From Streptomyces sp. sk2.1 (GTDB lineage Bacteria > Actinomycetota > Actinomycetes > Streptomycetales > Streptomycetaceae), in contig NZ_RDBO01000036.1 of assembly GCF_008120935.1 (NCBI RefSeq), positions 66-35,546 on the forward strand: a stretch of 35,481 nucleotides of DNA. The letters run 5' to 3'. Below the pieces are notes generated by a model. It was given only the letters and a program-made list of their open reading frames with translations, searched no databases and was not told the DNA's origin. Shown here one piece after another: positions 24,263 through 33,172 of this stretch; within the stretch, counting starts at the first letter, position 1; every line of letters starts with the position of its first letter. Both the position numbers and the translations under genes were made by a program.

Positions 24263-24940
24263 ATGCTCAGCCGCATCGCCGACATCCTGGTGCCCGCCGT
24301 CGGCCGCCTGTCGGTGACCACCGACCCCGGCGTCGAACTCGCGCCCGGCAGCATCGTCGCCGCGAACCACACGTCCCTGGCCGACCCCGCGATCGTGGTC
24401 GCCGCCCTGCGCCGGCTCGGCGCCGAGCCGGTCATCATGGCGGCCGCGGGGTTGTGGCGCATCCCGCTGCTCGGCCGCGCGCTCGTCCGCGAAGGGCACA
24501 TCCCCGTCCTCCGCGGCGACCGGCGTGCCGCCGCGGCACTGGACACCGCGGCAGAAGCCCTGGAGCGGGGGAGCCTGGTCCTCATCTACGCCGAAGGGGG
24601 CCTGCCCCGTCGCAGGGACGTCGCGGAAGAGGCGCCCGGCACCTTCCGCAGCGGCCTGGCCCGGCTCGCCGAGCGCACCGGAGCACCCGTCATACCCGTG
24701 GGCCAGGCCGGAGCCCGCCGGATCACCTCGGGCAACCCCGTCAAGCAGCTCGCCGGTCTGGCCACGGCACCCCTGCGCCGACCGGACCTCCATGTGCACG
24801 TGGGGGCGCCGCTGGAACTGACCGGCACCCGCGCCGCCCGGACGGCACGGGCCCGCACCGCGGTGACCACCGCGTGGCGAACGGCGGCCGCCCACCTGCG
24901 CGAGCCCGCCGCACTCCTGCACACGACGCCGGCCTCCTGA
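24263..24940 (+). CDS. PlsC-like 1-acyl-glycerol-3-phosphate acyltransferase family protein
   Basis: 225 residues. The catalytic HX4D box is NHTSLAD (His36, Asp41), followed by the substrate-binding-like YAEGGLPRR in place of the usual FPEGTRS, and VIPVGQAGARR. It would transfer an acyl chain to lysophosphatidic acid or a related acceptor at the membrane. I chose ATG 24263 because GGGGAG lies 8 nt upstream; ATG 24227 adds 12 residues but has no site. The altered third motif (EGG rather than EGT) makes the substrate uncertain. Confidence 0.85.
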   Translation: MLSRIADILVPAVGRLSVTTDPGVELAPGSIVAANHTSLADPAIVVAALRRLGAEPVIMAAAGLWRIPLLGRALVREGHIPVLRGDRRAAAALDTAAEALERGSLVLIYAEGGLPRRRDVAEEAPGTFRSGLARLAERTGAPVIPVGQAGARRITSGNPVKQLAGLATAPLRRPDLHVHVGAPLELTGTRAARTARARTAVTTAWRTAAAHLREPAALLHTTPAS

Positions 24941-25147
24941 GACGGACCCGAATCCCGTCCCGCGACGACCGGATCTCCGTGCGCCGGATGCGCCGGAAGT
25001 GCAGGAAGCTCCGGATCCATCGGAGATGCCGGAAGCGCCGGGACATGGGGTTTGCCGAAGCGGCAAGAACTGTTGCCCGTCTTGATGCGGGAGTCGCAGC
25101 CTGATCCCGGTCGGGAAAGCCGAAACCGAGAGATACCGAAAGGCTGC

Positions 25148-25591
25148 ATGATGACTACCAGCGAAGGCGTCGGGCCCGCACCGGAACCCCGCGACCACAA
25201 GCCGGTCAACAACCGTGTCCACCGTGTTCCGGCCGGCGAACTGGACGGCTACGCCGCCATCAGCGGGGGCACGGTCGGCTCGAAGAAGCTCTGGATGGGG
25301 CTGGTGGAGAACCCGCCGCTGAGCTCGACGGACAACCACCACCACGGCGATTCGGAGGCCGGTGTCTACGTGGTCAGCGGCCACCCCGTGTTCGTGTACC
25401 ACGACGGCACGCGGGAGGTGCGGCTCGCCGCCGGACCGGGCGACTTCTTCCTCGTCCCTCCGTTCGTCCCGCACCGGGAGGAGAACCCCGACCCGGACGA
25501 ACCCGCAGTCGTCGTGATCGCCCGGACCACCCAGGAACCCATCAAGGTGTCCGTGCCCGAGCTGTACCGACTCGATGGGCCGGGCGCGTAG
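25148..25591 (+). CDS. Cupin-domain protein
   Basis: 147 residues from ATG 25148 (a second ATG follows at 25151; GAAAGG is just upstream). A small beta-barrel has a metal-binding cluster in NHHHGDSEAGVYVVSG (histidines and Glu) and a later His in PPFVPHREEN. No fused domain is seen. Single-domain cupins include isomerases, dioxygenases and binding proteins, so the reaction cannot be assigned. The upstream 200 bp contain imperfect GCCGGAA-type repeats but no gene. Confidence 0.85.
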   Translation: MMTTSEGVGPAPEPRDHKPVNNRVHRVPAGELDGYAAISGGTVGSKKLWMGLVENPPLSSTDNHHHGDSEAGVYVVSGHPVFVYHDGTREVRLAAGPGDFFLVPPFVPHREENPDPDEPAVVVIARTTQEPIKVSVPELYRLDGPGA

Positions 25592-25717
25592 CAGCAGAGC
25601 CCTCGACGCCCGGCGCCCGACGCGCTGTGCCCGACGTGCGGCCGTGTGCCGGGGATATCATCCGGCATTCGTACGCACGGCGGGCAGCGCCTGCAACCGG
25701 CAGAAGTGGTGGGCGGC

Positions 25718-26284
25718 ATGAGCGACATGTGGACCGGGGAGAAGGTGCGTCTGCGGGGTGTCGAGCCGGAGGACTGGGAAGGTTTCCGCGACCTGGCCCG
25801 GCACACCGTCGATGTCCGCGACGCCGACCTGATCGACCCTCCCCGCTCGGAGGAGAGCTTCCGCGCCTGGACCGCCGAGCGCGCCGGACGCCCGCCGGGC
25901 GGGGAAGCGTTCCGGCTGGTCGTCGAGGGGCTGGCCGACCGTGCCTTCGCGGGATCCGTGACGGTCGGCGAGTTCGACAGCCGGGCGGGAAGGTTCAGGA
26001 CGGGCATCGAGATCACCCGCGGGAACCGGCGCAAGGGTTACGCGGCCGAGGCCACCGAACTGCTCCTCACCTACATGTTCGCCGAGCAGCGCTGCAACAA
26101 GTGCGAAGTGGAGATCCACGCCTGCAACGAGGCTTCCCTCGCCCTTTACCGGGCTCTGGGCTTCGTCGAGGAAGGACGGCTCCGCCAGCACGAGTTCTTC
26201 GCCGGCGACTACCACGACGTGGTGCTGATGGGCATCACCGCCTCCGAGTACTGGACCACCCACCGTCCCCCCTCGGTACGGTGA
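25718..26284 (+). CDS. GNAT acetyltransferase, RimJ/RimL type
   Basis: 188 residues from ATG 25718. It begins with the typical VRLRGVEPEDWEGF strand. The acetyl-CoA motif is RRKGYAAEATELLLTYMF, followed by NEASLALYRALGFVEEGRLRQHEFFAGDYHDVVLMGI, the signature end of ribosomal-protein/amino-acid acetyltransferases of this type. It converges on the response regulator gene 18 bp away. The acceptor may be an amino-terminal group or a small molecule. Confidence 0.9.
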   Translation: MSDMWTGEKVRLRGVEPEDWEGFRDLARHTVDVRDADLIDPPRSEESFRAWTAERAGRPPGGEAFRLVVEGLADRAFAGSVTVGEFDSRAGRFRTGIEITRGNRRKGYAAEATELLLTYMFAEQRCNKCEVEIHACNEASLALYRALGFVEEGRLRQHEFFAGDYHDVVLMGITASEYWTTHRPPSVR

Positions 26285-26296
26285 CCGCGCCGAGGG
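26270..26296. terminator. Possible bidirectional terminator between GNAT and response regulator
   Basis: CCCTCGG and CCGAGGG form a 7-bp stem with a 13-base loop, overlapping the GNAT stop codon and lying between convergent genes. Confidence 0.4.
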
Positions 26297-26302
26297 CCCG
26301 CG

Positions 26303-26959
26303 TCACAGGTCGTCGACCCGGACCAGCCCGTCCTGGATCGCCCGTGCCAGGAGCGCGGCCTTGGTGGGCGCCGCCCTGCCGCTCATCGCGTACTTGACCC
26401 TGATGTGTTCGAGGTGGGTGTTGACCGTGCGCGGCGAGATGCCCAGGCGTTGGCCCACGAAGTCCTTGGACTCGGACTGGAACCACTCGATCAGCACCTC
26501 GGTCTCGCGCGCCGAGAGCGTCGGCCGGCCGGTGGAGCGGTCACCGGCCAGCGCGCCCGCCAGCGACGGCGGGGTGTACGCACGACCCGATGCCGCGGCG
26601 GTGGCGGCTTCGAGGAGGTGCTCGGCCCCCTCGGCCTTCGTCAGATAGCTCAGGGCTCCCAACTCCAGGCAGTGCAGGGCAATTTCGTCGTCCGCCCGCA
26701 TCGAGTAGACGACGACCCGTCGCCCCGCCCCGGCCAGTCTGCGCAGCTCGCCCATGGCCGGTGTCGGCCCGCCCAGATGCAGGTCGAGGATCACCACGTC
26801 GGCGGTGGCCCCCTCCCCGGTCCACGCGACCCGGACGTCGTCACCCGACGCCGCGACCCGGATCGGCGGGGTGCCGGTGGCCAACCAGTGGGCGACCCCG
26901 GCACGTACGGCGGGGTGGTCGTCGACGATGACCGCGCTCAGCCCTGTCGCTCGTGCCAT
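26303..26959 (-). CDS. NarL/FixJ-type response regulator
   Basis: 218 residues. The receiver domain has acidic residues Asp13/Asp14, the phospho-acceptor Asp59 (VVILDLHLGG), a Ser in VVVYSMRAD and Lys in YLTKAEG. The C-terminal LuxR helix-turn-helix is TLSARETEVLIEWFQSES then LGISPRTVNTHLEHIRVKY. It overlaps the upstream kinase-like gene by 22 bp and belongs to the same operon. It should activate or repress targets after phosphorylation by the linked sensor kinase. Confidence 0.93.
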   Translation of the reverse strand: MARATGLSAVIVDDHPAVRAGVAHWLATGTPPIRVAASGDDVRVAWTGEGATADVVILDLHLGGPTPAMGELRRLAGAGRRVVVYSMRADDEIALHCLELGALSYLTKAEGAEHLLEAATAAASGRAYTPPSLAGALAGDRSTGRPTLSARETEVLIEWFQSESKDFVGQRLGISPRTVNTHLEHIRVKYAMSGRAAPTKAALLARAIQDGLVRVDDL

Positions 26960-28071
26960 CTGGCCTCCAGCCGCAGGTACTCACCGTAGACACCGTACTC
27001 GACCCCGACCCGGCCGGTGGAGGCGATGACCACGTCGGCACAGGCATCGGCCACCACCGCGACGCGTACCTCCTCGGCGGTGCGCAGCACGCTCACCCTG
27101 GCCCGGCTCCGCGCCGCGGACAACGCCGCGACCACCGGTCCGGTCAGCTCGCGGCGCACCTGCGGGGGCACCGGCACGACGGCGCCGCTGATCGCGAACG
27201 ACACGTCCACGCCCCGCTGTTCCGCCGCGTCGACGCACGCGGTGACCTCGTGCACCAGCGGGTCCGGCACGTCGTCGTTCTCGGCGAACAGCCGGCGCAA
27301 CTGAGTCGCGGCCAGCGCACACCGCCGCCGGGTGTCGTCGTCGCGCGGATCCAGCTCGCCGTCGGCCAGACCCGCGAGCAGTGGCAGCGTCGCCCCCAAC
27401 TGCCCGGCGAACACGCTCCGTCGGCCCCGTTCCCACTGCTGCGCCGCCACCATCCGCGCCACCAACCGGTCCTGTTCCTCGGCGACCGCCGCCGCCTCGC
27501 GGCTCTGCCGGTGCAGCACCCGCGTGATCACCACGACCGCCAGCTGGACGTCGACCGCGCCGAACGCGGCGGCACCGGCCGCACCCGCCGCGGCACGGTC
27601 CGGCACACCCGCCGACAGGAACAGCCCCGTGCTCGTCACCAGATGTGCGGCCAGAGCCGTGACCAGCACCCGGGGCCGGTCCAGCAACAGCAGCAACAGG
27701 TGCCACCCCACCAGTCCGAACGACCAGTCAGGAGCCTGGAAACGCCGTTCCGGGTCGATCGCGACCCCGGCGCAGAACGACGCCGCGAGCACCACCGCCG
27801 TTCCGGCCGTCACGAGGGCGAAGGGCAACGGCCTCCGGCGCAGCACCCATCCGCAGCAGACCGCGGTGACGCAGGCCAGGGCGACGAAGGCGGTCACGGC
27901 GAGCCATCGGTACCGGTACTCCTGCGCGAGCAGGGGGTGCAGGCTCAGGCCGAACTGCAGAACGCCGGTGGCACAGACCAGGATGATCCGCATCGTCGCG
28001 TGAACGTGGTCACCCGCCGCGCGCCTCTCGCTCGCCGCACGCCCCTCGCCTGCCTCGCGTTCCTCATCCAC
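26938..28071 (-). CDS. Kinase-like membrane protein without recognisable catalytic boxes
   Basis: 377 residues from GTG 28071, overlapping the upstream kinase stop by 8 bp. Several N-terminal membrane helices (IILVCATGVLQFGLSL, WLAVTAFVALACVTAVCC, LVTAGTAVVLAASFCAGVAI and a Leu-rich HLLLLLL run) are followed by a cytosolic helical part with the look of a dimerisation region (RQSREAAAVAEEQDRLVARM). Neither a phospho-accepting His-Asp nor clear N or G boxes are visible, and the end (VEYGVYGEYLRLEARWHER) replaces the usual ATPase end. It probably acts as a degenerate partner kinase or sensor subunit. Confidence 0.8.
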   Translation of the reverse strand: MDEEREAGEGRAASERRAAGDHVHATMRIILVCATGVLQFGLSLHPLLAQEYRYRWLAVTAFVALACVTAVCCGWVLRRRPLPFALVTAGTAVVLAASFCAGVAIDPERRFQAPDWSFGLVGWHLLLLLLDRPRVLVTALAAHLVTSTGLFLSAGVPDRAAAGAAGAAAFGAVDVQLAVVVITRVLHRQSREAAAVAEEQDRLVARMVAAQQWERGRRSVFAGQLGATLPLLAGLADGELDPRDDDTRRRCALAATQLRRLFAENDDVPDPLVHEVTACVDAAEQRGVDVSFAISGAVVPVPPQVRRELTGPVVAALSAARSRARVSVLRTAEEVRVAVVADACADVVIASTGRVGVEYGVYGEYLRLEARWHERQG

Positions 28072-29227
28072 CGGGCCACACCAATCTCACGGCGACCCCC
28101 GCACCGGGACACGAGGTGACCGTGGCACTGCCGCCCACGGCGGCCATGCGCTCGATCACCGAGTTCCGGATCCCGCGACGGGAGCCCGCCACCTCGTCCG
28201 GGCGGAACCCCACCCCGCGATCGGCCACCACCACGACGACCCGCTCGCCCTCGCCGCGCGCGCTCAGCGAGGCGGTGTCGACCCCGGCATGCCGCTCGAC
28301 GTTCACCAGCGCCTCGTGCACCGCACGCACGAAGGCGAGTGCCACCGAGGCCGGAACCAGCGGGGTGTTCTCCGTGCGGACGTCGACGGCCAGCCGGCCG
28401 CGGCCGACGACGGCACGCAGCGAGGCCGCCAGGTCCACGGCACCGTCCTGGGCGGTCGCTCCCCCCGAGGTACCGGTGAGCACCGCGAGGTCGTGCCGGG
28501 CGTACTCGGCGACCCGCTCCGGATCCGTCTCCTCCGCCTGTGTCGTCACCAGGAGGAAGGTCGACGCCGCCGTGTCGTGCAGCAGCGCGAGGTACTCGCG
28601 TTCCTGCCGGTGCCGCGCCAGTGCGGCCGCCTCCGCGCGCACCAGCGCCGACCGGCGTTCCCGCAACTCGTCCACCCGCCTGCCCGACCGGCGGAGCAGT
28701 ACGAAACCCAGCCGCGCCAGCAGGCACTCGAACACCAGGCGCGGCAGCAGGGTGCCGACGACACCGGTCCCCGCCGCGGCCAGGTCGACGGCGAGCAGCC
28801 CGGCCGTGACGGGCACGGCGACCGCCGGGGACCACTCCCACTGGAGTGTGATCGCCGTTGTGGTCAGCACGTTCAGCGCCCACGGGTTCAGCGGTCCGCC
28901 GGTCCACTCCTGGGTCGCGCAGACCGCCACCACCCGCAGTACGGCGAACGCCAGTGACAACGCCGCACCCCGTCCCGTGAACCCCGCCCAGCAGTCCACG
29001 CCGGCCCCTGCGAGCACCAGCCCGAACAGGGCGAATCCCAACGGCAGGGCCCGGTCGGGCACCGCGAGAAGACCGAAGACACTGATGACGGCCACCGTGA
29101 TTCCGCGCACGGGAGGGACCAACCGGTGGGCGGACGCCAGGAACCGCGCCTCGACACCGTCCCGCGCCTCGACACCGCCGCGCATCTCGGAACTGCCCCG
29201 GGGCGAGGTCGACGGCCCGCCGCTCAC
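28064..29227 (-). CDS. NarL-type sensor histidine kinase
   Basis: 387 residues from GTG 29227 (ATG 29185 is an alternative). Membrane helices occupy about 42-180. The phospho-accepting His217-Asp218 lies in ALLHDTAAST, the N box is HEALVNVERHA (304-314), and the G boxes are DRGVGF (336-341) and GSRRGIRNSVIERM (near 348-361). It is therefore a complete HATPase of the type that pairs with LuxR response regulators. It is the first gene of a three-gene overlapping operon. The sensed signal is unknown; the sensor part is essentially all membrane-embedded. Confidence 0.92.
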   Translation of the reverse strand: MSGGPSTSPRGSSEMRGGVEARDGVEARFLASAHRLVPPVRGITVAVISVFGLLAVPDRALPLGFALFGLVLAGAGVDCWAGFTGRGAALSLAFAVLRVVAVCATQEWTGGPLNPWALNVLTTTAITLQWEWSPAVAVPVTAGLLAVDLAAAGTGVVGTLLPRLVFECLLARLGFVLLRRSGRRVDELRERRSALVRAEAAALARHRQEREYLALLHDTAASTFLLVTTQAEETDPERVAEYARHDLAVLTGTSGGATAQDGAVDLAASLRAVVGRGRLAVDVRTENTPLVPASVALAFVRAVHEALVNVERHAGVDTASLSARGEGERVVVVVADRGVGFRPDEVAGSRRGIRNSVIERMAAVGGSATVTSCPGAGVAVRLVWPGG

Positions 29228-29430
29228 CGGACCGGTCCGGGTGCCGGGCCGTTGGTGCCGCCCTCCTTGCGTGAGGGCGGGCGGAGCACTCGAACGACCG
29301 GTGCGACACCGCGGGATGACGGTCCGTGCATCGGATCACCGTCCTCCCGGGCCGAACCGGTCAACTCGCCTGCCGGGCAAGGAACCCGGCGACGCGGGAC
29401 TATACCGAAGCCGTACGACGACTCCTCGCG

Positions 29431-29519
29431 CCGGACGCACGAAGCACCGGACGCACGAAGTGCCGGACACGCGAAACGGTGGACGCACGAAACGGCGGAC
29501 ACGCGAAACGGCGGACATG
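29431..29519. repeat. 16-bp tandem repeat array, about 5.5 copies
   Basis: Five consecutive 16-base units (29431, 29447, 29463, 29479, 29495) and a partial sixth follow the pattern (c/g)(c/t)GGAC(gc/ac)(ac/gc)GAA(g/a)(c/t/n)(a/g). Examples are CCGGACGCACGAAGCA and GCGGACACGCGAAACG. It lies in the 360-bp region between the divergent sensor-kinase operon and the peptidoglycan-binding protein gene, where no other gene is supported. It could be a variable-number repeat or an array of binding sites. Confidence 0.8.
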
Positions 29520-29587
29520 TCGTATCCCGTACGTCGGTCGAACGTCCGATGCCGAACGGGCCGCCCGTTGCTACTTTTCGGCGCGCA

Positions 29588-30556
29588 ATGCTCCCCGGCG
29601 CGGGAGCCGGGTCGACAGCGGGAGTCGGGTTGATATCAGCAGCAGGAGTCAGTCGTGCATGGATCGCGATCGCCACGGTATGCGCGGCTCTGGTGGTCTC
29701 ACTCGGCCTCGTGCGCCCGGCCGCCGCCGCTCCGGCCTGGCCCGTCCTCGACAACGGCACGACCGGGGCCAACGTGGCCACCGCCCAGTACCTGCTGCGC
29801 GGTCACGGTTACGACATCTCGGTCGACAGCGACTTCGGCCCGGCGACCGAGAACACGGTGGTCGCCTTCCAGCAGTCCAAGGGATACGCCGCGGACGGTG
29901 TCATCGGCGCGGAGACCTGGCCGGGCCTGATCGTCACGGTCCGCGAGGGCGAGAGCGGCGACGCGGTCGCGGCGGCGCAGACCGCCTTGAACAAGTACGG
30001 TTACGGACTTGCCGTGGACGGGCGGTTCGGCCCGGCCACCGCCTCCGCGGTCACCTCCTTCCAGAGTGACAAGGGGTTGTCCGCGGACGGCATCGTCGGC
30101 CCCGAGACCTGGCGGAACCTCGTCGGTCTGGGCGGCGGCGGTGGTGGCGGGGGCTGCACGGTGCCGGACGAACCCGACCCCGAGGTGCTCCGGATCGTCT
30201 ACCGGACCGGCGTCCGACTCGGCGTCAGCGACAAGGTGTTGCTCGCCGGGTTCGAGGCGGGCGTGGTCGAGTCGAACATGAACAACCTGGACTGCGGCGA
30301 CCGGGACTCGCTCGGGGTGTTCCAGCAGCGCCCGTCGCAGGGCTGGGGCACGCCGGAGCAGATCATGGACGTGTCGTACGCGTCGAACGCGTTCTTCACC
30401 CCCGCCATCCGGGTGGCGGCGAACAATCCGGACCTGTCCGCGGGCGAGGTGGCGCAGGCCGTGCAGGTCTCGGCCTACCCGGACCGCTACGACGCCGTGG
30501 AGGGCACCGCCCGCGCGCTGATCGAACGTGCCAAGGAACTCCTCGGCCGGTCGTAG
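29588..30556 (+). CDS. Secreted protein with two peptidoglycan-binding domains and a lysozyme-like C-terminal domain
   Basis: About 322 residues from ATG 29588; the start is uncertain and a TTG at 29630 with GGGAG upstream is an alternative. A signal peptide (AWIAIATVCAALVVSLGLV... AAAA) precedes two PG_binding_1 repeats (YGYGLAVDGRFGPATASAV type; FGPAT and ADGVIGAETW in each). A Gly-rich linker leads to a C-terminal domain with FEAGVVESNMNNLD, GDRDSLGVFQQRPSQGWGT and IMDVSYASNAFF, resembling lysozyme/transglycosylase-like domains of Streptomyces secreted proteins, with the Glu in VVES as likely catalytic residue. It probably binds and trims cell wall. Confidence 0.88.
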   Translation: MLPGAGAGSTAGVGLISAAGVSRAWIAIATVCAALVVSLGLVRPAAAAPAWPVLDNGTTGANVATAQYLLRGHGYDISVDSDFGPATENTVVAFQQSKGYAADGVIGAETWPGLIVTVREGESGDAVAAAQTALNKYGYGLAVDGRFGPATASAVTSFQSDKGLSADGIVGPETWRNLVGLGGGGGGGGCTVPDEPDPEVLRIVYRTGVRLGVSDKVLLAGFEAGVVESNMNNLDCGDRDSLGVFQQRPSQGWGTPEQIMDVSYASNAFFTPAIRVAANNPDLSAGEVAQAVQVSAYPDRYDAVEGTARALIERAKELLGRS

Positions 30557-30591
30557 GCGACACGGGACGGCACCGGAACGGTACGAGACGG

Positions 30592-30609
30592 CCCCGTAAC
30601 GGCACGGGG
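30592..30609. terminator. Hairpin in the repeat-rich gap between convergent genes
   Basis: CCCCGT-AACGGC-ACGGGG, a 6-bp stem with a 6-base loop. The gap (30557-30729) also holds a 17-bp direct repeat GGGACGGCACCGGAACG at 30564 and 30607 and a GGCCCGGGGCC palindrome near 30713. No gene is supported. Confidence 0.4.
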
Positions 30610-30729
30610 ACGGCACCGGAACGACATGGGAGCCGCGACATGACGGGAATCCGGTCCCGATCCCCGGGCGCCACGACCGGGGACGGCCGCACGGCGCGCC
30701 CCCACGGCCCGGGGCCGGGCGGTGAACGG

Positions 30730-31713
30730 TCAGGCGGGCGCCGCCGCGGCGACGACCGGCCGCGGTACGGACCCGGTGCCGTCCCAGGACGGCACCGGCC
30801 GCTCGTCGAACCCCTCGGGCCGGGCGATGGGATGGTCGAGGAGGACGTCCTCGACGACGGCGAACGCGGCCACGAGCGTCTCGGCGTGCGGCACGAGGGC
30901 CGCGACGACGGCTTCGGAAGCGTCCTGCAACTCCCTCACCTGCGCGCCGGTCAGGTGCCCGTCGGCGAGCAGATCACCACTGTGCGCCATGACCTGGCGC
31001 AACGCGAACAGCCGGTGAAGCAGGGTCAGTTGCTGCCGTGCATCGTCGTCGGTGGCTTCCGCCGCCGCCTCCAGGAGGGCCTGGCCCGCCCGGCGCACCG
31101 CATGGGCGTCGACCAGCTTCAGGGCCGAGTTGACGGTGTTGTTCCACCGGTTGAGCGGATCTCCCGGCGGGCCGCTGCGCAGACGCCCGCGCGCCCGCCG
31201 GTGCCAGATGCGCTCGACGTCGCCCAGCAGGTCCTGCAGGAAATCGGTGTCGGCGAGGTGCCGGGCCGCGGGGTCCTGGTCGCAGGGCTGCTTCGGGGTG
31301 AAGTGCCCCAGGAGCATCTCGCCGGCCGCCTTCACCCAGATCACCAGGTTGTCGCCCTCCGCGGTGATCGTCCCCTCGTTGGCGGCGAGTTGACCGGCGA
31401 TGCCGTTGGCGAGGAAGAGCCCCTGGGCGCCGCAGCGTTCCCGGCACTCGGTCATGACCCCTCGCGCCTGCCAGGTGATCCAGCCCTTCGCGATCGCCGT
31501 GAACCGCTCGCTGTCCTCCCGCTCCGACTCCTGTCCGTGTTCCGCCGCATCGACCCAGCGCCGGACCGCGACCCGGTGCAGCAGCGTCGCCGCGTAGGTG
31601 GTGGCGACGGATTCGAGGAGCGGGGTGTGATGACTCCGGTGGGCGAACAGCGGAACGCTGCCACCGGCCGTCACCCCGGCCGTCCGCCGGTTGAAGGCGT
31701 GCCGGACCGCCAC
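30730..31713 (-). pseudogene. 5'-truncated acyl-CoA oxidase/dehydrogenase family gene
   Basis: About 327 residues from GTG 31713. The readable part corresponds to the C-terminal half of acyl-CoA oxidases: AVRHAFNRR, then TPLLESVATTYAATLLHR, ARGVMTECRERCGAQGLFL, NGIAGQLAANEGTITAEGDN and a helical C-terminal domain. The family is normally about twice this length. The FAD/acyl-CoA binding N-terminal half is absent: upstream of the AVRHAF segment the frame becomes Arg-rich noise and the P450 gene begins on the other strand 115 bp away. It is probably a decayed or truncated gene, unless the true start is disguised by a frameshift. Confidence 0.7.
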
Positions 31714-31827
31714 GGCGACCGCGTGACGGTGACGGCGGTCACGATGCCGCGGAAGTCGAAGGCCCGGCAGCCGGCGTCGCAGGCGATCCCGCGCCGCCCG
31801 CCCCGACGCCGGCAAGGACCGACCACC

Positions 31828-33063
31828 ATGACGCAAGACACGCTCCTGCGGCGGATCCTCGACCACTCCGCCCGCGCCGACCCCTATCCGCTGTACGCCG
31901 AACTCCGCAGGACCCCGGTGCTCCGGGACGGGGACGACCTGTTCGTCGTCAGCACGTACTGGGAGATCAAGGGCCTGCTGCACGATCCGCGGATCAGCTC
32001 GGACGCCCGCAACCTCTCCCCCGGCGCCGCCGGCACCCTGCTCCAGGAGGAGGAGGACTCACCGCTGCCGCCCGCCTTCCTGCGGCTGGACCCGCCCGAG
32101 CACGACCGGCTGCGCCGGATGACGATGCGTCCGTTCGGGCCGCCGGAAACGCCCCGGCGCGTGCACGACATGCGCGGCGAACTGACCCGCATCGTCTCCG
32201 GCCTCATCGACGACTTCGGGGACCGGAGGCGGGTGGACCTCGTCGACGACTTCTCGTACCCCTTCCCCGTGACCGTGATCTGCCGGCTGCTGGGGGTTCC
32301 GCGCGAGGACGAGGCGCGCTTCCACACCTGGGCCGACACCATCGCCGCCGGTCTCGACCCGGACCCCGGCCAGGACCCCGGCGAAAGCCGCCGCGCCACC
32401 CGGCAGGCCCGCACCGACCTGGGCCTGTACCTGGCCGGGCTCATCGACGAACGCGGCGGGGCGCCCGGTGACGACATGCTCTCCGCCCTGGTCACCCAGC
32501 ACGGCGCCGACGGGCGGATGACCCGGACGGAGGTGCTCAGCACCGCCGCCCTGCTGCTGATCGCCGGTCACGAGACCACGGTCAACCTCATCACCAACGG
32601 GATGCTCACCCTGCTGCGCAACCCCGGCGTCCTCGAACGGCTGCGCACCGACCCCGGACTGGCCGCCCCGCTCGTGGAGGAACTCCTGCGCTTCGAACCG
32701 CCCGTGCAGTTGCTCCCGCAGCGCACCACCCTCGCGGACATCGACATCGGCGGCACCACCATCCCCCGGGGCGCCGCCGTCTGGCTCGTCCTGGCCTCCG
32801 GCAACCGGGACCCGAAGCGGTTCGCCGATCCCGACCGCTTCGACCCCGACCGCCGGGACAACCAGCACCTCGGCTTCGGCAGCGGCATCCACAACTGCTT
32901 CGGCGCGCCCCTCGCCCGGCTGGAGGCGCAGCTCGCCCTGACCGAGCTGGCCCGCAGGCTCGACAACCCCCGCCTGGTGGCGGACCCGCCCCCGTACCGG
33001 CAGAACGCCGTGCTGCGCGGACCCCGGCACCTGGAGGTCGCCTTCGACGGACTCCGCGCCTGA
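31828..33063 (+). CDS. Cytochrome P450
   Basis: 411 residues, a normal bacterial P450 length, soluble. The I-helix oxygen-activation motif is AGHETT (246-251), the K-helix ExxR is EELLRF, and the haem loop is FGSGIHNCFGAPLARLE with ligand Cys357. RLDPPEHDRLRRM is the usual C-helix segment. It catalyses an NADPH-dependent monooxygenation, needing a ferredoxin that is not encoded next to it. ATG 31828 follows AAGGA. It is followed on the same strand, after 110 bp, by a PLP decarboxylase, so a joint biosynthetic step is possible but unproved. Substrate unknown. Confidence 0.95.
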   Translation: MTQDTLLRRILDHSARADPYPLYAELRRTPVLRDGDDLFVVSTYWEIKGLLHDPRISSDARNLSPGAAGTLLQEEEDSPLPPAFLRLDPPEHDRLRRMTMRPFGPPETPRRVHDMRGELTRIVSGLIDDFGDRRRVDLVDDFSYPFPVTVICRLLGVPREDEARFHTWADTIAAGLDPDPGQDPGESRRATRQARTDLGLYLAGLIDERGGAPGDDMLSALVTQHGADGRMTRTEVLSTAALLLIAGHETTVNLITNGMLTLLRNPGVLERLRTDPGLAAPLVEELLRFEPPVQLLPQRTTLADIDIGGTTIPRGAAVWLVLASGNRDPKRFADPDRFDPDRRDNQHLGFGSGIHNCFGAPLARLEAQLALTELARRLDNPRLVADPPPYRQNAVLRGPRHLEVAFDGLRA

Positions 33064-33172
33064 AGGTCCGGGCGGACGTCTGTTTCGGGTCGGGGCCGGC
33101 GGCGATGATGGGCGCACGGCCCACTCCGCCCGGTGGGCATGGCGCACCACCGACCTACGGAGTGTGGTTCAG

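Noticed and set aside
29414..29530. 16-bp repeat array as a possible CRISPR
   Set aside because: Units are directly adjacent with no unique spacers and no cas genes nearby.
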